From Hydrogenophaga sp. SL48 (GTDB taxonomy: Bacteria > Pseudomonadota > Gammaproteobacteria > Burkholderiales > Burkholderiaceae_C), in the NCBI RefSeq assembly GCF_021729865.1, contig NZ_CP063400.1, positions 372,001 through 436,000 on the forward strand: a stretch of DNA of 64,000 bases. Direction: 5' to 3'. The notes under the pieces are model-generated. The model saw nothing but the letters and a program-made list of their open reading frames with translations, was not told the DNA's origin and did no database searches. Shown one piece after another: positions 1 through 10,007 of the stretch. The position numbers were made by a program, and so were the translations under genes. Position 1 is the first letter of the stretch; every line of letters begins with the position of its first letter.

Positions 1-310
1 CGATGGCGCCTTTGGCGGCCATCATGGTCGCGGTGCCGACCTCGTAGACCTGCAGGATGTGCGGCGCATTGCCGGCGCGGAAGGCCGCCACGGCGGCCGG
101 CATGGTTTCGTCGTAGGTGCCCTTGTACGTGGGCACGATCTTGTATTCCTTCTGGCTGGCGTTGAAGCCATTGGAGAGGTCCAGCACCCAGTCGTTGAGG
201 CCGCCGGTCATGGAATGCCACCACTGGATTTCGGTCTGCGCGTGGGCTGGGCCGCTCATGAGGGTGGCGAGGGCCAGCAGGCCGGAGAGGGGGATGAATG
301 GCTTGCGCAT
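1..310 (-). CDS. ugpB: sn-glycerol-3-phosphate ABC transporter substrate-binding protein UgpB (N-terminal part)
   Basis: Only the first 103 codons lie in the window. The frame opens with a typical signal peptide ([17 protein letters not shown]..., likely cleaved after AHA near residue 24). The mature start [13 protein letters not shown] and the later stretches [20 protein letters not shown] and [20 protein letters not shown] are characteristic of UgpB, the periplasmic component that captures glycerol-3-phosphate and glycerophosphodiesters for the UgpAEC importer. The gene is divergent from the FAD oxidase to its right, and the rest of the ugp operon would lie beyond the left edge. An AGGAGCACTTC stretch just upstream of the ATG supplies a ribosome binding site. 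Confidence 0.9.
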   Translation of the reverse strand, partial: MRKPFIPLSGLLALATLMSGPAHAQTEIQWWHSMTGGLNDWVLDLSNGFNASQKEYKIVPTYKGTYDETMPAAVAAFRAGNAPHILQVYEVGTATMMAAKGAI

Positions 311-485
311 GAAGTGCTCCTGTTTGGGCGTACGAAAGGCCGCAGGGTATCGGCTCTGTGTGACAAAACCATTGCACATGCGTTTCCAGGGCATGACAAC
401 AGGGGTTTCCACGAGGGAGGTGGGTGTATGTTGCGCTGCGGTACCATCTTGGGTTCTGTACTGTCATGCTGGCGACTGCCACACA

Positions 486-3400
486 ATGAACGCTCCCACG
501 CCGCTTTCGCTCCTCGTTACCGCCGCCGACGACGCGCCGCGCCTGCGCGAGATTCCATACAACTACACCTCCTTTTCGGACCGGGAGATCGTGCTGCGGT
601 TGTTGGGCGAGCGGGCCTGGGGGCTGCTGGACGGCCTGCGTGGCGAACGCCGCACCGGCCGTTCGGCCCGCATGCTGTACGAGGTCCTGGGTGACATCTG
701 GGTGGTGCAGCGCAACCCCTATCTGCAGGACGACCTGCTCGACAACCCCAAGCGCCGCGCCGCGCTGGTCGAGGCCCTGCACCACCGCCTGGGCGAGGTG
801 CAGAAGCGGCGCACGCCGCAGGACGATGCCGCGCGCGACGCCCTGGTGGCCGAGCTGCTCACCGCCGCCAAGGCCGCGGTCGACGGCTTTGCCCGCTCGT
901 TCGAAGAGATGGCCGCCTTGCGCCAGCGCGCCACCAAGGCGCTGCGCCGGCTGACGGCGAAGGACAACATCAAGTTCGACGGTCTTTCGCGCGTGTCGCA
1001 CGTGACCGACGCCACCGACTGGCGCGTGGAATACCCGTTCGTGGTGCTCACCCCCGACACCGAGGCCGAGATGGCCGAGCTGGTGCGCGGCTGCTTCGAA
1101 CTCGGCCTGACCATCGTGCCGCGCGGCGGCGGCACCGGCTACACCGGCGGTGCGATCCCGCTGACCTGGAAGAGCGCGGTGATCAACACCGAAAAGCTCG
1201 AAGCCATGACCGAGGTGGAGTTCGTGGCCGTGCCCGGCCACGCCGAGCCGCTGCCCACGATCTGGACCGAAGCCGGCGTGGTGACGCAGCGCGTGGCCGA
1301 TGCGGCCGAGCGCGCCGGCCATGTGTTCGCGGTGGACCCGACCTCTGCCGAAGCCTCGTGCGTGGGTGGCAACATCGCCATGAACGCCGGTGGCAAGAAG
1401 GCCGTGCTCTGGGGCACGGCGCTGGACAACCTGGTGAGCTGGCGCATGGTGACGCCGCAGGCGCAGTGGCTGGAAGTCACGCGCCTGGACCACAACCGCG
1501 GCAAGATCCACGACGCCGAGGTCGCCACCTTCGAACTCAAGTACTTTGACGCCAACGGCAAGACGCCCGTCCGCACCGAACAGCTGGTGATCCCCGGCTC
1601 GACCTTCCGCAAGGAAGGCCTGGGCAAGGACGTGACCGACAAGTTCCTGGCCGGCCTGCCGGGCATCCAGAAAGAAGGCTGCGACGGCCTGATCACCAGC
1701 GCGCGCTGGCTGGTGCACCGCATGCCCGAACACGTGCGCACCGTGTGCCTGGAGTTCTTCGGCAACCCCAAGGACTGCGTGCCGTCCATCGTGGACATCA
1801 AGGACTTCATGTTTGCCGAGATGAAGCGCCCTGGCGGCGCCATCCTCGCCGGCCTGGAACATCTGGACGACCGTTACCTCAAGGCCGTGGGCTACGCCAC
1901 CAAGAGCAAGCGCGGCACCTTGCCGAAGATGGTGCTGGTGGGCGACATCGTTGGCGATGACGCCGACGCCGTGGCCCGCGCCACCAGCGAGGTGATCCGC
2001 CTGGCCAACGGCCGCAGCGGCGAAGGTTTCGTGGCCATCAGCGCCGAAGCGCGCAAGAAATTCTGGCTCGACCGCAAGCGCACCGCGGCCATCAGCAAAC
2101 ACACCAACGCCTTCAAGGTGAACGAAGACGTGGTGATCCCGCTGCCGCGCATGGGCGAATACACCGAGGGCATCGAGCGCATCAACATCGAGCTCTCGCT
2201 GCGCAACAAGCTCAAGCTCTGCGAGGCGCTGGAAGCCTTCTTCACCCGCGGCCAGCTGCCGCTGGGCAAGACCGACGACGCCAACGACATTCCCAGCGCC
2301 GAGCTGCTGGAGGACCGCGTGCAGCAGGCGCTGGCGCTGGTGCGCGAAGTGCGCTCGCTCTGGGCCGGCTGGTTGCGCGATGTGGACACGTTGTTCCCGC
2401 AGCTGCAGGACCACCGCCTGCGTGCTAGCTGGAAGGCGCAGATCCGCGCGCCTCTTCAGGGCATCTTCACCGGCGCGGCGTTCGGCCCGATCCTGGCCGA
2501 ATGCACGGCGATCCACCAACGCGTGCTCAAGGGCCGGGTCTGGGTGGCGCTGCACATGCATGCCGGCGACGGCAACGTGCACACCAACATTCCCGTCAAC
2601 AGCGACGACTATGAGATGCTGCAGACCGCGCACGAAGCGGTGGGCCGCATCATGGTGCTGGCACGCAGCCTGGACGGCGTGATCTCGGGCGAACACGGCA
2701 TTGGCATCACCAAGCTGGAATTCCTGACCGACGACGAGTTGCGCCCATTCGCCGAGTACAAGGCCAAGGTGGACCCCGAAGGCCGCTTCAACAAGGGCAA
2801 GCTGCTGCGGGCCCTGTCGGGCGTACAAGGGCTCGCCGCAGACACCAGCCTGCGCAGCGCCGACCTCTCCAACGCCTACACGCCCAGCTTCGGGCTGATG
2901 GGCCACGAGTCGCTGATCATGCAGCAGAGCGACATCGGCGCCATCGCCGATTCGGTCAAGGACTGCCTGCGCTGCGGCAAGTGCAAGCCGGTCTGCGCCA
3001 CGCACGTACCGCGCGCCAACCTGCTCTATTCGCCGCGCAACAAGATCCTGGCGACCTCGCTGCTGGTTGAGGCGTTTCTGTACGAAGAGCAGACGCGCCG
3101 TGGCATCAGCATCAAGCACTGGGAAGAATTTGAAGACGTGGCCGATCACTGCACGGTCTGCCACAAGTGCCTGTCGCCGTGCCCCGTCAAGATCGACTTC
3201 GGCGACGTGACCATGAACATGCGCAACCTGTTGCGCAAGATGGGGCAGAAGAGCTTCCGTCCGGGCAACGCCGCAGCCATGTTCTTCCTGAACGCGACCA
3301 ACCCCGAGACCATCAAGTTCATGCGCTCGGCCATGGTGGACGTGGGCTTCAAGGCCCAGCGCCTGGCCAACAACGTGCTGAAGCTCGCCGCGCGCAAACA

Positions 3401-4379
3401 GACCAGCGCACCGCCGGCCACGCTGGGCCCCGCGCCGATCAAAGAGCAGGTGATCCACTTCATCAACAAGAAGATGCCCGGTGGCCTGCCCAAGAAGACG
3501 GCGCGCGCGCTGCTGGACATCGAGGACAAGGACTACGTGCCCATCATCCGCAACCCGGTGGGCACGACGGCGGAAACCGAGGCGGTGTTCTATTTCCCCG
3601 GCTGCGGCTCGGAGCGACTGTTCAGCCAGGTGGGGCTGGCCACTCAGGCCATGCTCTGGCACGCGGGCGTGCAGACCGTGCTGCCGCCGGGTTATCTGTG
3701 CTGCGGCTACCCGCAGCGCGGCTCGGGCCAGTTCGACAAGGCCGAGAAGATCATCACCGACAACCGGGTGCTGTTCCACCGTGTGGCCAACACGCTGAAC
3801 TACCTGGACATCAAGACCGTGGTGGTGAGCTGCGGCACCTGTTACGACCAGCTCCAGGGCTACGAATTCGACAAGATTTTCCCCGGCTGCCGCATCATCG
3901 ACATCCACGAATACCTGCTGGAAAAAGGCATCACGCTGCCGGCCGGGCAGGGCGGTTACCTTTACCACGACCCTTGTCACACGCCGATGAAGCTGCAGGA
4001 CCCGATGAAGACGGTGAAGGCGCTGGTGGGCGACAACGTGGTCGAGAGCAAACGCTGTTGCGGCGAGAGCGGCACGCTGGGCGTGACCCGGCCCGACATC
4101 TCGACCCAGATCCGTTTCCGCAAGGAAGAAGAGATCAAGAAGGGCGAGGCGCAGCTGCGCGCCGCCGGCACCGTGGGCGCCCAGGACAACATCAAGATGC
4201 TGACCTCGTGCCCGAGCTGTCTGCAAGGTCTGACGCGCTATGGCGACGACCTGAACAACGGTCTGCTCGAAGCCGACTACATCGTGGTCGAGATGGCCAA
4301 CCAGATCCTGGGCAAGGACTGGCTGCCCGAGTACGTGGCCCAGGCCAACCAGGGCGGCATCGAACGCGTGCTGGTCTGA
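486..4379 (+). CDS. DUF3683 / FAD-binding oxidase fused to 4Fe-4S and CCG domains
   Basis: A 1297-residue fusion, likely a membrane-associated dehydrogenase for D-lactate or another 2-hydroxy acid feeding electrons to quinone. The order seen is: N-terminal DUF3683-like region (about 1-150), PCMH-type FAD-binding domain with [10 protein letters not shown] near residue 212, FAD-oxidase C-terminal domain ([18 protein letters not shown]), two ferredoxin-type motifs ([11 protein letters not shown] near 827 and [12 protein letters not shown] near 888), then two cysteine-rich CCG domains ([10 protein letters not shown] near 1072, CCGESGTLG near 1190). This combines in one chain what GlcD, GlcF or LldE-type subunits do separately. 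The frame is open from position 117, but ATG 486 is preferred because homology to the family begins there and the upstream part overlaps ugpB antisense. Substrate is not decided by sequence. Confidence 0.85.
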   Translation: MNAPTPLSLLVTAADDAPRLREIPYNYTSFSDREIVLRLLGERAWGLLDGLRGERRTGRSARMLYEVLGDIWVVQRNPYLQDDLLDNPKRRAALVEALHHRLGEVQKRRTPQDDAARDALVAELLTAAKAAVDGFARSFEEMAALRQRATKALRRLTAKDNIKFDGLSRVSHVTDATDWRVEYPFVVLTPDTEAEMAELVRGCFELGLTIVPRGGGTGYTGGAIPLTWKSAVINTEKLEAMTEVEFVAVPGHAEPLPTIWTEAGVVTQRVADAAERAGHVFAVDPTSAEASCVGGNIAMNAGGKKAVLWGTALDNLVSWRMVTPQAQWLEVTRLDHNRGKIHDAEVATFELKYFDANGKTPVRTEQLVIPGSTFRKEGLGKDVTDKFLAGLPGIQKEGCDGLITSARWLVHRMPEHVRTVCLEFFGNPKDCVPSIVDIKDFMFAEMKRPGGAILAGLEHLDDRYLKAVGYATKSKRGTLPKMVLVGDIVGDDADAVARATSEVIRLANGRSGEGFVAISAEARKKFWLDRKRTAAISKHTNAFKVNEDVVIPLPRMGEYTEGIERINIELSLRNKLKLCEALEAFFTRGQLPLGKTDDANDIPSAELLEDRVQQALALVREVRSLWAGWLRDVDTLFPQLQDHRLRASWKAQIRAPLQGIFTGAAFGPILAECTAIHQRVLKGRVWVALHMHAGDGNVHTNIPVNSDDYEMLQTAHEAVGRIMVLARSLDGVISGEHGIGITKLEFLTDDELRPFAEYKAKVDPEGRFNKGKLLRALSGVQGLAADTSLRSADLSNAYTPSFGLMGHESLIMQQSDIGAIADSVKDCLRCGKCKPVCATHVPRANLLYSPRNKILATSLLVEAFLYEEQTRRGISIKHWEEFEDVADHCTVCHKCLSPCPVKIDFGDVTMNMRNLLRKMGQKSFRPGNAAAMFFLNATNPETIKFMRSAMVDVGFKAQRLANNVLKLAARKQTSAPPATLGPAPIKEQVIHFINKKMPGGLPKKTARALLDIEDKDYVPIIRNPVGTTAETEAVFYFPGCGSERLFSQVGLATQAMLWHAGVQTVLPPGYLCCGYPQRGSGQFDKAEKIITDNRVLFHRVANTLNYLDIKTVVVSCGTCYDQLQGYEFDKIFPGCRIIDIHEYLLEKGITLPAGQGGYLYHDPCHTPMKLQDPMKTVKALVGDNVVESKRCCGESGTLGVTRPDISTQIRFRKEEEIKKGEAQLRAAGTVGAQDNIKMLTSCPSCLQGLTRYGDDLNNGLLEADYIVVEMANQILGKDWLPEYVAQANQGGIERVLV

Positions 4380-4406
4380 TCACAAGCAACGCAACAGGAG
4401 ACAGCC

Positions 4407-4826
4407 ATGGCCGGACTCGACAAGAACACCCCGACACCGCAAGACATCACGGTGCACAGCCAGTCGCGTGTGCTTCAGGTGAGCTTCTCGGACGGCAGCG
4501 ACTTCCGCATCCCGTTCGAACTGATGCGGGTGTATTCGCCATCGGCCGAGGTGCAGGGCCACGGCCCGGGGCAGGAAGTGCTACAGACCGGCAAGCGCGA
4601 GGTGGATGTGGTGGCGCTGGAGCCGGTTGGCAACTATGCCGTGCAACCCACCTTCAGCGACGGGCACGACAGCGGCATCTTTTCCTGGGACTACCTGTAC
4701 TTCCTCGGTGTGAAGCAGGACGAGCTGTGGGCCGACTACCAGGAGCGCCTCCTGCAAGCGGGGGTTGACCGCGACGCCGCCATGCCGGAAAAACCAGGCT
4801 CGGCCTGCGGCAGCCACTCTCACTAG
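4407..4826 (+). CDS. DUF971 (gamma-butyrobetaine hydroxylase-like N-terminal) protein
   Basis: 139 residues. The segment LQVSFSDGSDFRIPFELMRVYSPSAEV and the later SDGHDSGIFSWDYLYFLG match the DUF971 domain, which in eukaryotes forms the small zinc-binding N-terminal domain of gamma-butyrobetaine hydroxylase; stand-alone bacterial versions have no proven function, though some are linked to FeS-cluster carrier proteins. The C-terminal tail GSACGSHSH holds a cysteine and histidines. It lies 27 bases after the FAD/FeS oxidase and 9 bases before ubiE, with a good AGGAGA ribosome site, so it is probably co-transcribed with both. Preceding a quinone-pathway gene is a common Burkholderiales arrangement. 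Confidence 0.85.
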   Translation: MAGLDKNTPTPQDITVHSQSRVLQVSFSDGSDFRIPFELMRVYSPSAEVQGHGPGQEVLQTGKREVDVVALEPVGNYAVQPTFSDGHDSGIFSWDYLYFLGVKQDELWADYQERLLQAGVDRDAAMPEKPGSACGSHSH

Positions 4827-4835
4827 GACGGAACC

Positions 4836-5567
4836 ATGGCCTCCACCCATTTCGGATTCAAGACCGTTGACGAACAGGACAAGGCGAAACACGTTCGCAG
4901 CGTGTTCGATTCCGTCGCACCCAAGTACGACGTGATGAACGACCTCATGTCGGCAGGCCTGCACCGTGTCTGGAAGCGTTACACGATCACGGTGGCGAAT
5001 CCCCAGCCGGGCGATCAGGTGCTCGACATCGCCGGGGGAACCGGCGACCTGTCGCTGGCCTTTGCCAGGAAGGTCGGCCCCACCGGGCGCGTGGTGCACA
5101 CCGACATCAACGAAGCGATGCTCAGCGAGGGACGCAATCGCCTGCTGGACCTCGGCGTGGTGCTGCCCACGGCGGTGTGTGACGCCGAAAAGTTGCCGTT
5201 CGCCAGCGGGTCGTTTGACATCATCACGGTGGCTTTCGGTCTGCGCAACATGACCAACAAGGACCACGCGCTGGGCGAGATGCTGCGGTGCCTCAAACCT
5301 GGGGGCAAATTGCTGGTGCTGGAGTTTTCCCGGGTGGCCAAGCCGCTGGAAAAAGCCTATGACTGGTATTCGTTCAACATCCTGCCGAAGCTGGGCAAGC
5401 TGGTGGCCAACGACGAGGACAGCTACCGCTACCTCGCCGAGTCCATCCGGATGCATCCGGGGCAAGAGGAGTTGAGACAGTTGATGAAGTCCGTGGGTTT
5501 TGGCCACGTGGATGTGCACAACCTCAGCGCCGGGGTGGTCGCGCTGCACGTGGGCATCAAGTGTTGA
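4836..5567 (+). CDS. ubiE: UbiE, 2-polyprenyl-6-methoxybenzoquinol C-methyltransferase
   Basis: 243 residues, the usual length. SAM-dependent methyltransferase that C-methylates the ring in ubiquinone synthesis (and demethylmenaquinone where menaquinone is made). The UbiE signatures are clear: [21 protein letters not shown] near the start, the SAM loop [15 protein letters not shown], and [20 protein letters not shown] in the middle with [13 protein letters not shown] after it. Start ATG follows GGAACC. It opens a cluster with a Tim44-domain gene, ubiJ and ubiB, so the four are probably transcribed together and act in or around the Ubi biosynthetic complex. Confidence 0.96.
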   Translation: MASTHFGFKTVDEQDKAKHVRSVFDSVAPKYDVMNDLMSAGLHRVWKRYTITVANPQPGDQVLDIAGGTGDLSLAFARKVGPTGRVVHTDINEAMLSEGRNRLLDLGVVLPTAVCDAEKLPFASGSFDIITVAFGLRNMTNKDHALGEMLRCLKPGGKLLVLEFSRVAKPLEKAYDWYSFNILPKLGKLVANDEDSYRYLAESIRMHPGQEELRQLMKSVGFGHVDVHNLSAGVVALHVGIKC

Positions 5568-5595
5568 ACACAACAAGATTCAAGGGGCAAGGGCA

Positions 5596-6519
5596 ATGAG
5601 CAGGTGGTGGTCGTTGATGCTGGTGGGGTTGATGGTGCTGGGCTCGTCGCAGGCGGTGGCCAAACGCCTGGGTGGGGGCGCGTCGGTGGGCCAGCAGTCG
5701 GGTCAGGTCACCCAACCTTCCGCGAACCCCGCAGTGTCCCCGGCGGCCACGGCTGCCGGTGGTCCCGCCGCCACTTTGGCTCCCCAGCGCCCCTGGGGTT
5801 CGGTGCTCGGTGGTGTAGCCGCGGGGTTGGGCCTGGCCTGGCTGGCGTCTTCGCTGGGCCTGGGTGAGGGGTTTGCCCAGGTGCTTCTCCTGGGGGTGCT
5901 GGCGCTGGTGGCGCTGGCGCTGTTCCGTGCCTTGGCTCGCCCCAGCACACCTGCGCTCGCCACGCCGGGTGCACACGCTTCATCTGCAGAGGGTGGCCAG
6001 GTTCCCGTTCCGCGTGGCTACAGCCCGAAAAACGTGGGCAATGACGCCTCGGCCCGCCCTTGGGAAAACCAGGCCGTCTCGCCGGCCGATGGCTCGACGA
6101 TCGGTGCTGCACTGGGGGTGTCTGCCCCATGGGGGGTGCCGGACGGCTTTGACACCGCCGGGTTTCTCCTGGCATCCAAGGCCAACTTCGTGAGTCTGCA
6201 GGACGCCTGGGACCGGGCGGACATCCCCAGTCTGCGCGCCATGATGACTGACGGCATGCTGACCGAGATCCGCAGCCAGCTGGTTGAGCGGGAGCGCTCG
6301 GGTGCCGGCGACAACAAGACCGAGGTGGTGATGCTGGAGGCGCGGCTTCTGGGCATCGAAGAGCTGGAGGGCGACTACATGGCCAGCGTCGAGTTTTCCG
6401 GCCTGATTCGCGAAGACGTCTCATCTGGCCCCAACCCGTTTCGCGAGGTGTGGAACATCACGCGACCGAAGTCGAACACCAGTGGCTGGCTGGTGGCGGG
6501 CGTTCAGGCCCTGCAATGA
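5596..6519 (+). CDS. Tim44-like domain membrane protein
   Basis: 307 residues from ATG 5596; an earlier in-frame ATG inside ubiE is not credible. A signal-like hydrophobic start (MSRWWSLMLVGLMVLGSS, cleavage possible after AVA) is followed by a low-complexity Ala/Pro stretch and two hydrophobic segments near residues 58-108. The C-terminal half (about 180-305, AGFLLASKANFVSLQDAWDR, MTDGMLTEIRSQL, GWLVAGVQALQ) matches the Tim44-like domain, which in mitochondria tethers the import motor to the inner membrane. In bacteria its role is unknown. The position between ubiE and ubiJ suggests a link to ubiquinone synthesis at the membrane, which is inference only. Confidence 0.85.
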   Translation: MSRWWSLMLVGLMVLGSSQAVAKRLGGGASVGQQSGQVTQPSANPAVSPAATAAGGPAATLAPQRPWGSVLGGVAAGLGLAWLASSLGLGEGFAQVLLLGVLALVALALFRALARPSTPALATPGAHASSAEGGQVPVPRGYSPKNVGNDASARPWENQAVSPADGSTIGAALGVSAPWGVPDGFDTAGFLLASKANFVSLQDAWDRADIPSLRAMMTDGMLTEIRSQLVERERSGAGDNKTEVVMLEARLLGIEELEGDYMASVEFSGLIREDVSSGPNPFREVWNITRPKSNTSGWLVAGVQALQ

Positions 6520-6525
6520 GGTGGT

Positions 6526-6541
6526 GCGGCGCCTGCGCCGC
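6526..6541. other. GC-rich hairpin after the Tim44-domain gene
   Basis: A perfect 7-base stem (GCGGCGC / GCGCCGC) with a CT loop starts 6 bases after the stop codon. There is no T-run, so it is more likely an RNA-end or attenuating hairpin than a strong terminator. Confidence 0.35.
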
Positions 6542-6603
6542 GCCCGGTTGTTCCTTGGCGCTCTCGCGAGTGGCGGGCGTTATCCGTCAGAATCGGAGGG
6601 ACC

Positions 6604-7185
6604 ATGAAAAATGAATCCCCCGTTTCCCCCTCCGGGTCCAGCGCCACATCTCCGCTGGGTGTTCTGCAATCCCTGCTGGGCAGCGTTCGTCCCCCTGAAT
6701 GGGTGGTGGATGAGGTGCAGAACCGTGTCGTGCTGTTCCTCAATCATGTATTGATGCAGGAGCCCCAGGCGCAGGAACGGCTCAAGCGCCAGAAGGGGAA
6801 GCCCGTCAAGGTGCAGTGGGGCGACTTTCACCTGACGCTCGCGGCCACGGCTGCGGGCCTGCTGGAGCGCCCCCCGGGGGAGACGCCGCCCGAGCTGAAC
6901 GTCACCCTGACCCAGACCTCGCCGCTGGACATCGCCCGGCGGGTGCTGTCTGGCGACAAGCCGGGCGTGGACATCCAGGGCGACGTGCAACTGGCCGCCG
7001 AAGTGGCCTGGCTGGTGGACAACGTGCGCTGGGACGTCGAGGAAGACCTCTCCCGCTTCCTCGGTGATGCGACCGCGCACACCCTCGCCCGTTTCGCGCG
7101 CAGCGCGGCCACGGCGGTCAAGGGGTTTGCCGGGCGCCGGTCTGCTGCGGATGCGTCCGGGCAAGGCGACGGATACAAGGCATGA
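6604..7185 (+). CDS. ubiJ: UbiJ, SCP2-domain ubiquinone biosynthesis accessory factor
   Basis: 193 residues. Known role in the family: UbiJ binds lipid quinone intermediates with its SCP2 sterol-carrier fold and works with UbiK inside the cytosolic Ubi complex. Here the SCP2-like part spans about residues 30-130 ([59 protein letters not shown]), followed by the amphipathic helix-rich UbiJ tail ([20 protein letters not shown]). The stop overlaps the ubiB start by 4 bases, which supports translational coupling. The leader sequence holds a GGAGGGACC ribosome site. Confidence 0.88.
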   Translation: MKNESPVSPSGSSATSPLGVLQSLLGSVRPPEWVVDEVQNRVVLFLNHVLMQEPQAQERLKRQKGKPVKVQWGDFHLTLAATAAGLLERPPGETPPELNVTLTQTSPLDIARRVLSGDKPGVDIQGDVQLAAEVAWLVDNVRWDVEEDLSRFLGDATAHTLARFARSAATAVKGFAGRRSAADASGQGDGYKA

Positions 7186-8747
7186 GCCGCCTGTTTCGTG
7201 GTGTCTTCATCGTCTGGGTGGTGTTTCGCTATGGGCTGGACGAGCTGGTGCTCTCCAGCTTCCAGCGGCCGACGCTGCGGCTGATCACGCGCATCGTTTC
7301 CATCGGCCGCAACCTGGACGCACCGCGCGGCGAGCGCCTGCGCGAGGCACTGGAGCGCCTGGGGCCCATTTTCGTGAAGTTTGGCCAGGTGCTGTCCACC
7401 CGGCGCGACCTGCTGCCCCCCGACATCGCCGACGAACTCGCCCGCCTGCAAGACCGGGTGCCGCCGTTCCCCAGTGCGGTGGCGGTGGCCACCATAGAGC
7501 GCGCGTTCGGCAAGCCGCTGGACGCGGTGTTCATCCACTTCGAGCAGGTGCCGGTGGCCAGCGCGTCCATTGCACAGGTGCACTTCGCCACCTTGCGCGA
7601 CGGTCGCCACGGCGGGCGCGAGGTGGCGGTGAAGGTGCTGCGCCCCCAGATGGGCCCGGTGATCGACAAGGACATCGGCCTCATGCGCATGATGGCCGGC
7701 TGGGTCGAAAAGCTCTCTGCGGACGGGAAACGCCTGAAGCCGCTGGAGGTGGTGGCGGAATTCGACAAATACCTGCACGACGAGCTGGACCTGTTGCGCG
7801 AGGCGGCCAACGCCGCCCAGCTGCGCCGCAACATGCAGGGGCTGGATCTGGTGCTGATCCCGGAGATGTTCTGGGACTATTGCCACACCGAGGTGATGGT
7901 GATGGAGCGCATGCACGGACTGCCCATCAACAAGGTGGATGAGCTGCGCCAGCTGGGCGTCGACATCCCCAAGCTGGCCCGCGACGGCGTCACCATCTTT
8001 TTCACCCAGGTGTTCCGCGACGGCTTTTTCCACGCCGACATGCACCCGGGCAACATCCAGGTCAGCGTGAATCCGGCCACCTTCGGGCGCTACATCTCGC
8101 TGGATTTCGGCATCGTCGGCACGCTGACCGAGTTCGACAAGGAATACCTGGCGCAGAACTTCACCGCCTTCTTCCGGCGCGACTACAAGCGCGTGGCCGA
8201 GCTGCACATCGAGAGCGGCTGGGTGCCAGCGGACACCCGGGTGGACGAGCTGGAGTCGGCGATCCGTGCCGTGTGCGAGCCATATTTCGATCGGCCACTG
8301 AAAGAAATTTCGCTCGGCATGGTGCTGATGCGGCTGTTCCAGACCTCGCGCCGCTTCCAGGTCGAGATCCAGCCGCAACTGGTGCTGCTGCAGAAAACGC
8401 TGCTCAACATCGAAGGCCTGGGGCGCGACCTGGACCCGGAGCTGGACCTCTGGAACACCGCCAAACCGTTTCTGGAGAAGTGGATGCTGGAGCAGGTCGG
8501 GCCCAAAAAGCTGCTGGAACAGCTGAAGGCCGAAGCACCACAATACGCCAAGCTGATCCCCGCGCTGCCCCGTCTGATGCACGATTTCCTTCAGTACCGT
8601 CCCCATGCTTTGCGCCAGGAACTGGACGCCCTGCTGGTCGAGCAGCGCCGCACCAACCGGCTGCTGCAAGGCATTGTCTGGGGCGGCGTGGGCTTTCTCC
8701 TCGGGTTGCTCCTGATGCAAGTGCTGGTGCGCGTGCGCCTCTGGTGA
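7182..8747 (+). CDS. ubiB: UbiB, atypical protein-kinase-like ubiquinone biosynthesis ATPase
   Basis: 521 residues. UbiB/Coq8 proteins have a kinase-like fold and ATPase activity needed for ubiquinone synthesis. Diagnostic features: the KxGQ motif as KFGQ at residues 66-69, the alanine-containing nucleotide loop near [11 protein letters not shown], the catalytic loop HADMHPGN near residue 284, the metal-binding LDFGIVG shortly after, and two adjacent C-terminal hydrophobic helices ([20 protein letters not shown]) that anchor it in the inner membrane. It overlaps ubiJ and closes the ubi cluster. Confidence 0.96.
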   Translation: MSRLFRGVFIVWVVFRYGLDELVLSSFQRPTLRLITRIVSIGRNLDAPRGERLREALERLGPIFVKFGQVLSTRRDLLPPDIADELARLQDRVPPFPSAVAVATIERAFGKPLDAVFIHFEQVPVASASIAQVHFATLRDGRHGGREVAVKVLRPQMGPVIDKDIGLMRMMAGWVEKLSADGKRLKPLEVVAEFDKYLHDELDLLREAANAAQLRRNMQGLDLVLIPEMFWDYCHTEVMVMERMHGLPINKVDELRQLGVDIPKLARDGVTIFFTQVFRDGFFHADMHPGNIQVSVNPATFGRYISLDFGIVGTLTEFDKEYLAQNFTAFFRRDYKRVAELHIESGWVPADTRVDELESAIRAVCEPYFDRPLKEISLGMVLMRLFQTSRRFQVEIQPQLVLLQKTLLNIEGLGRDLDPELDLWNTAKPFLEKWMLEQVGPKKLLEQLKAEAPQYAKLIPALPRLMHDFLQYRPHALRQELDALLVEQRRTNRLLQGIVWGGVGFLLGLLLMQVLVRVRLW

Positions 8748-8797
8748 TGCCGCTGCGGTGAGCCATGGTCTGTGGCCCAGAGGCCAAGGCCACAATT

Positions 8798-8803
8798 TAT
8801 AAT
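8798..8803 (+). promoter_or_regulatory. Candidate -10 box upstream of the fmdB-like gene
   Basis: A perfect TATAAT in the middle of a 178-base gap between ubiB and the zinc-ribbon gene, in an otherwise GC-rich region. No convincing -35 hexamer sits 16-18 bases upstream. The predicted leader of about 115 bases contains a GCCCGAC / GTCGGGC inverted repeat near 8848-8867. It could drive the zinc-ribbon-DUF502-aspS run. Confidence 0.4.
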
Positions 8804-8925
8804 GTCAGGTTTTGTTCGAACGCCCGACTGGCGCCGCCTGTCGGGGCCCGACCGGCCCCGTCGGGCAGCGACAGTCGCCGGGCGCGATACCGGCCCATTC
8901 TTCCGGCCCAACTACAGGTTCCGTC

Positions 8926-9267
8926 ATGCCGATTTATGCCTACAAGTGCGCGTCCTGCGGCCATGCCAAGGACGTGTTGCAAAAAATGTCCGACGATCCG
9001 CTGACCGTCTGCCCGGCCTGCGGTCAGTCCAGCTTCCAGAAACAGCTCACCGCCGCCGGCTTCCAGCTCAAGGGCTCAGGCTGGTACGTGACCGACTTTC
9101 GCGGCGGCAACACCGGCGCGACAGCACCCGCAGTGGCCGGAGGCGAAGCCACGGCCGGCACTGACGGCGCCGCCGCAACGCCGGCCGCACCCGCCGCTGC
9201 GCCTGCGGTCGCCGCGCCAGCGGCGGCACCGGCCGCCAGCACCGCCGCCCCGACGTCGTCCACCTGA
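8926..9267 (+). CDS. FmdB-family zinc-ribbon protein
   Basis: 113 residues from ATG 8926, where the family's universal start MPIYAYKC begins; the frame stays open upstream but has no similarity. Four cysteines (C8, C11, C29, C32) form the CxxC...CxxC zinc ribbon of the FmdB/regulatory-protein family, of unknown function. The second half, from about residue 70, is an Ala/Pro/Thr low-complexity tail unlike the compact ribbon, typical of Burkholderiales versions. It is followed 11 bases later by a DUF502 gene and then aspS, a conserved order in this group. Confidence 0.9.
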   Translation: MPIYAYKCASCGHAKDVLQKMSDDPLTVCPACGQSSFQKQLTAAGFQLKGSGWYVTDFRGGNTGATAPAVAGGEATAGTDGAAATPAAPAAAPAVAAPAAAPAASTAAPTSST

Positions 9268-9278
9268 GTCCACGCTGC

Positions 9279-9959
9279 ATGCTGTCCCTGCGCAAATGGC
9301 TGCTCGCCGGCCTGCTGGTCTTGGTGCCCCTGATCATCACCCTGTGGGTGCTGGACTGGGTGGTGGGCACGCTCGACCAGACGCTGCACATCCTGCCGCA
9401 GAGCTGGCAACCCGATCAGCTGTTCGGCGTCCACATCCCGGGGCTGGGGGTGATCTTCGCGCTGGTGGTGGTGCTGTCCATCGGGGCGCTGGCATCCAAC
9501 ATCATCGGCAACCGCCTGATCAACTGGTGGCATGCGCTGCTGCACCGCATCCCTGTGGTGCGCTCCATCTACTCGGGCGTCAAACAGATTTCCGACACGC
9601 TGTTTTCCGAGAAAGGCAACGCCTTTCGCAAGGCCTTGCTGGTGCAGTGGCCGCACACCGGCATGTGGACCATCGGTTTTCAGACCGGCACACCCAGCGG
9701 CGAGGTGCTGCGTCACCTGCAGGCCCAGCCGGGACGGGCCAGTGAGCACGATGAGTTCCTGAGCGTGTTTGTGCCCACCACGCCCAACCCCACGGGTGGC
9801 TATTTCGTGGTGGTGCGCCGCAGCGATTGCCTGGAGTTGCAGATGAGCGTGGACGAAGCGCTCACCTACATCGTCTCCATGGGCGTGATCGCTCCCGGTG
9901 CGCCGAAAAACGCCCTTCCCAAAGAGGTGGCGCCCGGCGCTGCCTCGACACCGACCTGA
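9279..9959 (+). CDS. DUF502 family membrane protein
   Basis: 226 residues. Two N-terminal transmembrane helices (WLLAGLLVLVPLIITLWVLD and the region LGVIFALVVVLSIGALASN) are followed by the family signature NRLINWWHALLHRIPVVRSIYSGVKQ and a soluble domain ending near PTTPNPTGGYFVVV. DUF502 proteins are widespread inner-membrane proteins of undetermined function. It lies between the zinc-ribbon gene and aspS; the 48-base gap before aspS and the same strand suggest one transcript. Confidence 0.88.
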   Translation: MLSLRKWLLAGLLVLVPLIITLWVLDWVVGTLDQTLHILPQSWQPDQLFGVHIPGLGVIFALVVVLSIGALASNIIGNRLINWWHALLHRIPVVRSIYSGVKQISDTLFSEKGNAFRKALLVQWPHTGMWTIGFQTGTPSGEVLRHLQAQPGRASEHDEFLSVFVPTTPNPTGGYFVVVRRSDCLELQMSVDEALTYIVSMGVIAPGAPKNALPKEVAPGAASTPT

Positions 9960-10007
9960 CGAATCCCCGCCGCAAAACACGGCGAACCTGCTGAAAGAAG
10001 AACCGAT

